Shown: in pieces, positions 1 through 9,143 of the stretch
Numbering within the stretch: position 1 is the first letter of the stretch
Layout: each line of letters begins with the position of its first letter
Source: Amoebophrya sp. AT5.2
Lineage: Eukaryota; Sar; Dinophyceae; Syndiniales; Amoebophryaceae
Direction: 5' to 3'
DNA length: 15,680 bases
Assembly (NCBI GenBank): GCA_005223375.1
Contig: RXOD01005140.1
Location: 1-15,680, forward strand
Notes under the pieces: generated by a model
Database searches by the model: none
Told to the model about the DNA's origin: nothing
What the model saw: the letters and a program-made list of their open reading frames with translations, nothing else
Program-made: the position numbers and the translations under genes

Positions 1-472
1 GCCATATAGCGGAGCCTATTGTTTACTTTTACATGGTTTACGCGATGGAATAAAAAAGAAATCATGGTAATTACAACGCCTCGACAGACATTAAGGCCCT
101 TGTCTTGCTGTTGTTAGAATTCTTGGGTAACAGTCCCGCCTACCATGGACAGTGCGGCGACTGCTGTATCGCTCACGCCGGGTGCTGCGAAGAATTTCGG
201 TTGCTTTATTCTTGAGGTGTTCACTGGCAGTCGCAGAAATTTCGGGACACTCCGAGGCACCAAAATTTGCCGAATGACGAATAGACGTGGGAGTTCTTGG
301 CTTTGGCTAAGTGGAAGTCTATACGAGAGAAGCCCTAACATGAAATCGACGCACCGCAACGCACTTCGAATTCTTAGGGTGTATTTGCGCACCTATGCCC
401 GCGCTTTCAATGTTGGAGACCGCGCGTCGCGTGCTGTCGCGAGCACTTAGTGCCACTTCGTGTGAAGCTTAA
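1..472. other. Left-edge region, no gene supported
   Basis: The longest + strand frame starting with a real ATG runs from 145 to 450 (101 codons). Its ATG has a favourable context (ACCATGG), but the predicted protein has no recognisable domain. The opposite strand carries an overlapping frame (114-392) of similar length. Neither shows the GC-rich third positions seen in the supported genes. The 145-450 frame could be a first exon of the downstream gene or a chance frame. I see no RNA gene or repeat here. Confidence 0.4.
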
Positions 473-1536
473 TTTCCACAAGCGCTATCACGAGACGTCA
501 AGAGAAAGACTCTCAGCCGGCCTAGTTTTCAATATATTTGCGTGTGCAACCACAACATAAAGGCCGTGACGCCGAAAGACGTCGAGGTATCTATTCGTCT
601 ACCTCTTTGTTGTTCTGTGTTGCCTGACGAATTTTTGTTGCGGCCGCCAGCCCCCTCGCGTCGTGGTGGGCAGCGTTGGTTGCGCGTTCTCTTCCAACGA
701 TTGTGTGAAGCACTTTGCAAACCGGTACTTCGGGAGCCTGGGCAAAGTAGTGTCTCCACGTCCACTTCTTGGCTCACATAGTAATTTGAAGCTTGACCAA
801 AGATGGCTGCTTCCGGAACACGACCGTTTTACGAGTAGGGCATCAAAATCTTGCAAATGAGAGTTGTCCATGATTCAAGGCTATCTTCACTGCTGTGCGA
901 AAACTAGTCGACGCTCGTTGCCCGCCTGGTGTGGTTTTGATTTGCATAAGTCTCGAGGCAAAGAATTGCCGCGGGGACGACTCACTTCTCCGCACTACGT
1001 TCGATCCGGCCGCCGCAGCCGGCAGACATGAACACTGCTTCGTCGAGCGAACACTTTTCGAGCTGAACGACCACGATCGTCTGCCCACGAAACGTGCTAT
1101 CGCCGGGTACTTCTAGTTCTACCTGAAACGACTGAGCTGCTGGTGCTTCACTTCGCTGCTTATTTCTAGGTAGAAATGTTTCAAAATTTCTCGTTGAGCA
1201 GCTTATTTTTTTCATTTCTCAGGTCTCTGCCCGACCACCTAGCCGAGAAAGAGCCGCCAACGCCGGTGCCCCGACGTAGAGGCAAAACGACCTCCGTCTT
1301 CACTATACGTACTTACGGCTTTTTTTGCTGTCTGGCTCCCACAGGAAAGGCGGAGAGAAAAAAAAAGTGAGTAGTTCAAATCAAGACTGCGACAGAGTAA
1401 GTGATAATGCAGCTGGTTTTCACCAGTTCATGGTCGCGCTCAACAGGTTTTCATTTCACGGGAAGGCCTTGAATGGAAAGCACGGCGACATCCGCGCGCC
1501 CGCGCAGCCGTTCCCGCGAGCGGTTCGTCGGAGCAG
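473..1536 (+). other. Tentative upstream exons of the long disordered-protein gene
   Basis: Four open segments can be joined in frame onto the main exon at 1601: 473-724, 880-1106, 1223-1308 and 1427-1536. The implied introns are 725-879, 1107-1222 (116 nt), 1309-1426 (118 nt) and 1537-1600 (64 nt). All four begin GTACTT and end AG, like the proven CCT2 introns downstream. The encoded sequence includes a stretch rich in charged and proline residues (from 1223) and a basic stretch (from 1471). No in-frame ATG was found in any of the four segments, so the start codon must lie further upstream or the model is partly wrong. An alternative acceptor at 1644 also restores the main frame. No domain was recognised. 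The shared splice pattern supports the chain but was also used to find it, so the argument is partly circular. Confidence 0.35.
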
Positions 1537-1600
1537 GTACTTTTCATGAGATGAGGACGCGATTGAACCATAACATTCTTTTTTTACTTGACTTCGAAAG

Positions 1601-4600
1601 GTAGTCAATCTTTCGAACAAACTGGACACACCAGTTACGCCCAGCCTTGCGTCGAGGCTGTCTCCTCCACCGCGTTCCTCCGTGAAGTGGGACGCGAAGC
1701 GGTGGCAGAACAGCGGGCGGTCTTTTCCGGATCCGCTTTCCGTATTTCGGGGCCCTTCATCATCGACCGCCGCACCAGAGCGGAGTACTGTCCCAGGATC
1801 TAGCAGTACCGGGATCGCGTTTGTGGACAAGATTTTTCAGCAGATGGACGCTGCTCAAGACGACCTGGCCCCTCAAGCAGCAGCGCCATCCAGCTCCAGC
1901 TCCAGCGCAAGCTGCTCCACCGCGGCGACCACAGTCGACGCGTTCCTCAGCGCAACAACGACGAGTGCCGCACCGTCGGTGGTGGACAGCATGCTTGGGC
2001 CAAGTTGTGCCAGCACTTCGCTGCAGATGGGAGCAGGGGAAGACCACGATCCCGAATCGATTTTCTCGTGGTTGTCGATTGGGGCAAGCATGTCGGGCGC
2101 GACGGACGCTTGCGAAGCAACCTGCTATCCTAGCTGCAGTACTAGCCTATCGATTCCACCGAAGAGCAAAAAGCAGCAAGCGGGCGCTCGCGAGGGCGAC
2201 TCCTCACCACTGCAGGATTTCCTGGACGGGTTTTTGAATGGCGAAGACTGGGGGGGTGCCCGTGCAACGTCGAACGCCGCCCCTGGTGCCACAGTGGCGG
2301 GCGTGGGCACCACTAGAACCGCAGAAATAGAAGCAGCGAAAAGTAGGAGCGTCGGTCGGCAGGAGACCCGCTTCGACGCAGCAGCAGGGAGCACGACGGC
2401 AGCCGTGGAGGCGGCAAGGCTCGCGGCGATCGCAACCGCAGACGCACTTGCAGAAAGTGTCACGAAAAACGAAAGCACGAGCGCCTCCGCGTCTGCCATA
2501 GCCGCGTCCACGGACGACATAACAGCGATGCTCGGTCTCGAAGAAATACTAGGCCGTCGCGTGCACCAGCACAACGGGAACGGAGAGAGAGAGGAAGGCC
2601 AAAGCAAGGCCTCCGCAACAGCCGCGAAAAAGGACGGCGAGATTTCGGGCGCCGAGACGGTTGATTCGCTCATGGCGTGGATGCTATCGGACCCCAGTTG
2701 GCTCGACGATGCGGCACGGGCCCGATCCTGGAGCGGACGCGGCGTCGCGGGAAAAGGCTGCTTTCGCCCCGACTTGCCGATAGGTGGAAGTGCATCGTCG
2801 AGAAGCTCCAGTCTCGCCGCGGCTCGCGGAGCTGCGTTTCTTTACGCCGGCAAGAGCGTCGGTTGCGCCCCCACCGGCCGACTGGAAAGCAATAACGATT
2901 TCAACGCTCAGCTCAGAAGCCGATCGTGCGACTCCGGCAGCGGAGGTAGGTGGAATAGTGCACAGGACATGTTCTTTCCGGCGGTCAACAATATCTTCAA
3001 TGCGAGCGGCGCCACATCGAAAGGGCAGGGAGGCGAGTGGTGCGGCGGCAAGTACGGGAGGGCCTGCTCGTCGCACGGCACGGCGATGGTGATGAGACGC
3101 GGTGGCGCGAAGGGGAGCGCGTTTGCACCGATCGGGGGCGCAGCAACAAATCGCACTGGTCGCGCGGACCCGTACAGCAGTTGCTACGCAACTTCCGCCG
3201 CAGCTTTCGATGGGAAGGGCAACGGGGGCGCGACCACTCCCAGCAACAGCAATAGCATGTTCGTAGGGGGGTCTTCTATCGCGGGGGGAACCACGTGCAG
3301 CGGCGTCCGCGGCCACTACGGGGGAGGTAAGGGGAGCCAGCCGGCCGGGAAGGGCAGCAACTACAGCAGTGGCCTCCACCCGTTCGACGCGTCGTCCTCC
3401 CAAACAAGTTTTGGCCAGAGCAGCCACCTGTACCGCGGCGGTGCGGGTGCCGGCGCTCCACCAGGATTGGTACCGCACAGCGGCGGGTACAGCCGACGCG
3501 GGAAAAACTACACCACTATATGTCGCGTGGACTTCGTCGGACGGGGTGACTTCGAGGTGCCACCGGAGCTGGGCCCCGTTCCCTACGTCCGGAGGGACGC
3601 GCCGCCGCTCGTTCGAGAGCAGTCCGAGGCTGGGGCGTACAAAGATCCCGCCGACCTACCGTTTGCATTCGACGTGGACATGCGAATCTGTGCCGAGTCG
3701 TCTTCGAAAGCGGGTACTAGCCCGGCGGAGGGCGGGGGCGGAAATGGGAGAGATCGTAGTGGCCGTGCTGCCACGGAGGTTTCCGGGCCTGGTGATGGAA
3801 GTGGCGCCGGCGGTGCAGCAGCGGAAGCGTCCGCGGCCCCCGCTCGTGCGGGTGGCCCGACAGCCGGTTGCACAGCGACGGACAAGGACTCTGACCACGA
3901 CGGCGGCGACACAATTCCCGGCAGAACGGTGCTCACGAAGGAGAGAGGAGGCCGGGTGGCGGACGCGCAGCAAATCCAACCCGCGTTCGGTAACGGCATC
4001 CAGCAGCCGCCCGCCCCGGCGCTCCCGCGGGGACTCATGCGCGGCAACGCCGCGCGACACTGCGTACCGATGCAGCCGGCGGCGAGCCGCACGTTCCACC
4101 CCATCGAGCGCCGCGCGCGGCCGGTGCTCCCCCCGCCACCGGGCATCCTGCCACCGCCCGCGCGCAACAGCGCCAAGAACAAGTCCACGGGCAGTTCGGC
4201 GCGCGGGTCGCCGGAGGATCTTCGACAACATCATGTTGTCGGGGACCCTTTCGCGGATGTGGCCGCCATCGCATTTGAGGACGTGAACATGGGCGTCAGC
4301 CTGACCGCCAGCCTGGCCTCCTCGTCGTCGCGGCCCCCGCCCCCGCAGAAGAGACCGCTGCATCCGAGCCCATCCCTGCTACTGGAGTCCCCCTCCCTCG
4401 CAGCGGGGGGCCAGAAGCTGCAGCAGGCGAAGAAAGAGGTGGACGAAGCTGCAGGCGCCGAGGGTGCGCCGGGGCGTGCTGCGGGAAGCACTTCTGATCG
4501 CCCATTGCCACCGCTCCCGCTGCTGCTTACAGACACCTCTGACGAGAACAGAGGCGACAAGAAGCCGAAAATAAAATCCACGGATGATCTGGACCTTGCA

Positions 4601-4938
4601 GCCGTGAAGGGAACGACTGGGGGATGTGCAGGCAACGACGACGCAGAGCGACCACAGGACGACTCATCCCCGCAAACAACGACCGATGACCAGACGCCGG
4701 AGGATCGTGCAGGGAAGCTGCAGTGCGAGCATGAGCCGAAAGCGCAAGGTGCCTGCTTCTTGCAAATTCAACTAGAACTCGGTTTCATCGGTGGAAAACT
4801 GCTTATGTCGTTTCCCACATGTTGCAAAAAGTCCTCTCCAACCGCGTTTTTTGTTGTGCTGAATCAGGTTCGCTAGCCGATTGCGAAGCCGGGTCCCGGG
4901 AGAATGCGGCAACGGTGGCAGAAGAATCGCATGTCTGA
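1601..4938 (+). CDS. Long low-complexity, probably disordered protein (main and last exons)
   Basis: One exon is open from 1592 to 4748; I start it at the proposed acceptor at 1601 because the first GTG at 1682 is not a credible eukaryotic start. The protein (about 1,070 residues from these two exons) is rich in Ser, Ala, Gly and Pro. It has a poly-Ser tract near 1890, several short acidic/aromatic motifs between 1934 and 2713, Gly/Lys/Arg-Gly stretches between 3000 and 3500, a better-structured block at about 3494-3690, and a basic, possibly nuclear-targeting patch near 4555. The unspliced frame would end at 4876 after a hydrophobic, AT-rich tail unlike the rest. A 119-nt intron (4749-4867, caag|gtgcc...tcag|gtt) removes that tail and yields a Glu/Ala-rich end with a TGA at 4936. 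The composition resembles RNA- or chromatin-associated disordered proteins, but no domain family was recognised, so no function is assigned. Confidence 0.65.
4749..4867 (+). other. Probable intron at the 3' end of the long gene
   Basis: This segment starts GTGCCT and ends AATCAG followed by GT. Its 119 nt match the length of most CCT2 introns. The junction falls after the first base of a Gly codon (g|gt), the same phase as three CCT2 introns. Translated without splicing, it gives a Phe/Leu/Cys-rich tail that does not fit the preceding Ser/Gly/Pro-rich protein. It differs from its neighbours in starting GTGC rather than GTAC. Confidence 0.6.
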
Positions 4939-6446
4939 CGGTCTGGTCCAGCACGAAACCAGCGAGGACGTAAGGAGACATTGCCGCGGGGACGACAAAA
5001 ATTAATGAACCGTGGTGATGCGGCTGCAAAGCGAAAGTCGACTAGCGCAGCACCTCCAGCCACGAAATATTATGTTGAGGCAGAATGAGTACTCATAAGT
5101 CGCCTCAAAAAGCATCTCGGCCACACATAACGATTTGGCGGCTTCATACTAATCTAGTGAAACAACTACAAGAATCCCGTATACATTCCGCACTACCTGA
5201 AAATGCACGACCGAATCAAACAGGAGCTAGATAGAGATTAGTTATGAACGGGTTATAAAAACATTATTGCCACCAAGTAGAGAGGTACAGCTCGACCATT
5301 TGACAAAGGCGAGGGGCAGGGTACTAGTGCTGCTATTCGCTCACCGTCGAACATGCGGTTTATCTGCCACTGAGCTATCCTGAGTCTGTTGTTCCAAAGC
5401 ACGCATGAAAAAATGTCGGGGCGGAGGATAACGGCACAAATATCCAAGATATCTGAAATGACGAAATTTTGCAACTTCCGGAGAAAGCACGTATAAACGA
5501 AAAGCCACTGTACACTACTCACACACATGATTTCTCACTTTTCGTAGCCGGAATTTTCTTCTACCGGCGTTCTATTCAGCCGGAATTCCGTAGTCATGAT
5601 CTTCATCTGCGAGGTAAGTATTCAGGCCCTTCAGCTGCGGCGAGAGGGTCTCTTGCATAACAGCCAGCTTCACTTTTTTTTTCTCGAAACGGCGAAGAAA
5701 CGCAACGCATATGTCCGTTCGCCACGTATTGACATGTAGCTGTGGTCGTCTTTCCAAAGTTAGAAAGAAAGATCCGGGCAAAAATAAGTAGTATAAATGC
5801 CCTGCTAAATAATGAGGAGGCTCACGACGCGGCGACACGCCACCCTAGCAGCACTGTGAGCCATCGCAATCTCGTCCTGCTGAAGGAAAAAAAGGTTGCC
5901 TGGCAAAAATGTCTCTGCATGTAATGATGAAGTGAACTGAGAATCATGATAAGTACATCGACTATGGAAGAAGCGCAAGGTGTATACTTCTACGCCGACT
6001 TCTTGCTGCTGTCACTGATGGTTACAGAGATGTTCCCATCTTGCGCGCAGCGAACCCATCTCGCGTGCAGCGAACGAGCCCCAACACGTGTGGAAAGTGG
6101 ATCCACCGCTCACAGTTCCTAAATTCCATTTCCAAAATGTCGATCCCACGTTGGTTCCCTCCGTTCGAAAGCCGCGGAATTTTCTTCTCTGGATCTTGCT
6201 GAGTCAAAGCTGGCACGCGGACGAAGTGCAAATTTTTCCACTTCAATTTTCTGTACTCAGTCATCAGTTGCAGCTGCGGGAAGAGATTCTAAAACGTAGG
6301 CTACGTAACCGCGGCCGGGCGAGAAACAATAACTTGCACTAGCTAGTGAGTCAGGACCTAGGATTCCACATTGCTTGCACGACTAAACAAGCGGCAGGAA
6401 CAGATACACATTTTTCCGCGTAAGTCTCTGACTCGAGGCAGAAACA
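4939..6446. other. Intergenic region without a supported gene
   Basis: About 1.5 kb of more AT-rich sequence. Open frames on both strands are under 100 codons, overlap one another and show no recognisable protein. The minus-strand frame at 5572-5838 and the plus-strand frame at 6088-6342 are the longest that look non-repetitive, but neither has a credible start or splice context. The stretch must contain the 3' end of the upstream transcript and the 5' region of CCT2. Just before the CCT2 start is a short AG (6440-6441) that could serve as a trans-splice or cis-splice acceptor. A 20-bp tandem duplication lies at 6035-6074, and a tRNA-like A-box match on the minus strand at 5368-5378 is not part of a complete tRNA. 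Confidence 0.6.
6035..6074. repeat. 20-bp tandem duplication
   Basis: Two adjacent 20-bp units (6035-6054 and 6055-6074) both begin CCCATC and end GCAGCGAA, and differ at two or three positions. It lies about 370 bp upstream of the CCT2 start. No function is evident. Confidence 0.75.
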
Positions 6447-9143
6447 ATGGCACATAAGTTTCTCTCGTCGGTGCCGTCCATCTACAAGGATGGAGCAGGG
6501 GAGGACAAGGGAGATGTTGCACGACTACAAGCGTTTATCGGTGCTATCGCCATTGGGGACCTCGTCAAATCCACGCTAGGTACTTTTGCCTTTTTGCGTT
6601 GCTGAAGTGGGAGCTCCAATCTATAATCGATGCAAGTTTTACTTTAAAATCGAAAACAAATTGGGCCCGCGCCCGCAATCGTTGCCATAAAACGCCAAAA
6701 ATACGCCTCAGGTCCAAAGGGCATGGACAAAATCCTGCAGCCGCTGCCGGGTGAGGGTGCCAGCAAGGAGACGACAGTGACAAACGACGGGGCGACAATT
6801 CTGAGCCGAGTGTGGGTCGACAACCCCAGTGCAAAAATCCTGGTCGACATATCAAAAAGTCAAGACCAGGAGTGCGGCGATGGTACTTCTAACATTTGTT
6901 GGGTGAAGTTTTTTCCTCCGCAATTGCACGTCTTGTTCAGCTGAAAAAAAGTGCGGGCACAATGCCATAGCAAACTAAACCGAACAATTTGTTCTGGGTG
7001 CAGGTACAACGTCGGTGGTGGTTCTGGCTGCCGAGTTGTTGCGGCAGGCGGAGCAGCTGGTACAGCAGAAAATGCACCCGCAGGTGATCATTAAGGGCTA
7101 TCGCGTGGCGCTGGAGGCAGCTCGTGCGGAATTGGAAAAAGTCGCCTTCAACAATGGTACTTGTGGTGGTCCACTTCTTACCAATAAAATTTTCGGCTTA
7201 AACGCTTCGCTTTTTAACAGTTGTCGCGATGGCATCTTTGTCTTCCTATTCGACGCAAAAATAAGTGGTGAAACACTACCAGGTGATGACGAGGCCAAGC
7301 TCCGCGGGGATCTGATTAAGATTGCGGAAACTACCCTGTCTTCAAAGCTGCTGAAGCACGAAAAGACCCATTTTGCGACGCTGGCCGTGGACGCCATTCT
7401 GCGCCTGAAGGGGAGGCCGAACCTGGACTACATTCAGGTGCTGAAGAAGGCCGGTGGCGCTGTCAAGGAGTCCTACCTGGAACCCGGATTCATTCTGGAA
7501 AAGCGCATCGGCGTCGGCATGCCCAAGACGAAAGAAAACTGCAAGGTACTGGCGATTGATAGATGGATCTTCCTTGAACTTTGAACTTGAAGATGATCCT
7601 CATGCCCATCCTTCCCTACCGATGGATAGCTTGATCTTCTTCATCGCGTTTCTTTAATCTTCCAGGTGCTCGTCGCGAACACGCCTATGGACAGCGACAA
7701 GATCAAGATTTTCGGGTCCCGCGTGAAGGTGGAGAGCCTCGAGGCCATGGCCGAGATCGAGCGCGCCGAGCGCGACAAGATGAAGCGCAAGGTGGACAAC
7801 ATCATTGCCACGGGCTGCAACGTCTTCATCAACCGACAGCTCATCTACAACTACCCCGAGGAACTGCTGAAGCAAGCAGGCGTCACCTGCATTGAACACT
7901 CCGACTTCGACGGTACAGTTTCTTCGGATTTCAATGCATCGATCTGGGCACCGCCGTAAGCTTAGTAGGTCTTGTTCTTGGAGTCGGAGAAAAGAATAGA
8001 TACTGCGCTTTCCGTTTTCATCTTTCTCGCAAAGCGAGAATTCACGAAGTGTTCTGGTTCGCTTCTGCCGTGGAGGTTTTGTCTCATATGAACAAGCCTT
8101 CTTCAGTTGCAATGCGAACGCAGCGGGTCAATCGGTCTCAAACGACTCCTTCTTCAGGCACGGAGCGACTGGCAGCAGTGTTGGGTGCAGACATTGTGTC
8201 CACGTTTGACGACTCAAACGTCCGGCTCGGGGAGTGCCAGATGATCGAGGAAATCATGATCGGGGAGGACAAAGTCGTTCGTTTCAAGGGCTGCAAGGAA
8301 AACGAGGCCTGCACAATCGTGCTCAGGTACCTACTACCACATCATAGTGCGTCTTCGTATGATTACGTGGAGCCGATGAATTACAAGTCTTTTCGATGCA
8401 CTTCTGCACTCTTTCGTCCTATACCTCGGCACATCGGCGCTAAGTAAGTAGCTTCGTTCGCCGACAACAAATTGCGTACCCTCTCGACCGATCAGGGGCG
8501 CCTCTACACACGTCCTGGACGAAGCAGAGCGATCGCTCCACGACGCCTTGGCTGTGCTATTTCAGACGGTGACACAAGACACGCGCGTTGTCTGCGGCGG
8601 AGGGTCCACCGAGATGGCGATGAGCCAGGCAGTTCTCAAGAAAGCAGCGACGGTACTTACTCAATTAATAGTACATTGGCTTCAAGAACATTCTGATTCT
8701 TTCGAAATCTTTTGCACAGGTTCAACACGACCAGAAGATAGTATACTTATTCTCAAGAAGTAGAGTAGAATATAGATAGACGGGTACTATTTGTAGTTGA
8801 TGCGCGCCTACGACTCATCTTCGCTCAGGTCGGCGGCAAGGAGTCTATCGCGGTGGAGGCGTTTGCGAAGGCGCTGGTGCAGATTCCAATGATTCTTTCG
8901 GAGAACGCCGGATTCGACGCCCAGGACATCGTCGGGGAACTACGCAAGGCGCACGCCACGGGGGGCGTTTTTTCCGGAATCAACGTTACGACCGAGTCGG
9001 TAGACAACATGAAGGACCTAGGCGTCTACGAGTCCTACCGAAGCAAGCTCAGCGGCCTCTGCAGTGCGGCCGAAGCGGCGGAACAAGTCTGCCGCGTCGA
9101 CGACATCATCCGAAACGCGCCCAGACAGCGACAGGGAATGTAG
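6447..9143 (+). CDS. CCT2: T-complex protein 1 subunit beta (chaperonin CCT2), 8 exons
   Basis: This is one of the eight subunits of the cytosolic TRiC/CCT ring complex, which folds actin, tubulin and other proteins using ATP. I place exons at 6447-6579, 6712-6882, 7004-7156, 7283-7545, 7666-7912, 8158-8326, 8496-8652 and 8829-9143. Together they give 1,608 nt: 535 residues plus TAG, the same length as human CCT2. Family motifs are intact: the ATP-site NDGATIL (residues 69-75), [10 protein letters not shown] (about 100-109, with the conserved Asp at 101), the beta-specific stretches KIKIFGSRV and [12 protein letters not shown] in exon 5, [10 protein letters not shown] in exon 6, VVCGGGSTE (410-418) in exon 7 and a [10 protein letters not shown] end. 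The start ATG is in a good context (AACAATGG). Introns are 132, 121, 126, 120, 245, 169 and 176 nt, and all start GTAC. Assignment rests on recalled similarity along the whole length. The exact ends of introns 5-7 are slightly less certain than the rest. Confidence 0.97.
6580..6711 (+). other. CCT2 intron 1 with inverted-repeat arms
   Basis: The 132-nt intron starts GTACTT and ends CTCAG, splitting a Gly codon as g|gt. A T-rich arm at 6591-6600 (tttttgcgtt) is complementary to 6691-6701 (aacgccaaaaa) apart from one extra base, so the intron can fold back on itself close to both ends. This resembles the terminal inverted repeats of introner elements. Confidence 0.85.
7157..7282 (+). other. CCT2 intron 3 with inverted-repeat arms
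   Basis: The 126-nt intron starts GTACTT and ends ACCAG. CCACTT at 7171-7176 is complementary to AAGTGG at 7263-7268, near the two ends, with partial complementarity extending outwards. It also splits a Gly codon as g|gt, the same phase and flanking bases as introns 1 and 2. Confidence 0.8.
7913..8157 (+). other. CCT2 intron 5, longest, with a perfect hairpin
   Basis: At 245 nt this intron is about twice the length of introns 1-4. It starts GTACAG and ends TTCAG. At 8024-8040 it holds a perfect 7-bp stem (TTCTCGC / GCGAGAA) with an AAA loop. The doubled length could reflect an insertion into an older intron, but no internal splice pair could be shown. Confidence 0.75.
8653..8828 (+). other. 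CCT2 intron 7 with internal splice-like sites
   Basis: The 176-nt intron starts GTACTT and ends CTCAG, and joins exons in phase 0 so that the protein reads through a conserved Gly-Gly-Lys-Glu stretch. Inside are an AG acceptor (8718-8719, ending GCACAG before GT) and a second GTACTA start (8784). This would allow two smaller introns around a 64-nt segment. That segment contains an in-frame TAG and shifts the frame, so the single-intron reading is the productive one. Confidence 0.8.

Noticed and set aside
1309..1344. Very short 36-nt intron ending CTCCCACAG
   Set aside because: Too short compared with the other introns. The alternative acceptor at 1426 gives 118 nt and restores the downstream frame.
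2684..3478. Long minus-strand frame of 264 codons (and similar ones at 3583-4363)
   Set aside because: They mirror the GC-rich long exon; the + strand frame is far longer and continuous. The minus-strand products are Arg/Ala-rich without any motif.
3369..4286. Overlapping + strand frame of 305 codons in another phase
   Set aside because: It is Arg-rich and lies entirely inside the longer frame, a typical shadow in GC-rich DNA.
5340..5390. tRNA-like sequence on the minus strand: A-box match TAGCTCAGTGG (5368-5378) and a GTTCGA core (5346-5352)
   Set aside because: The two boxes are only about 15 nt apart, the D-stem does not close, and no acceptor stem or anticodon arm can be formed. At most it is a decayed tRNA-derived fragment.
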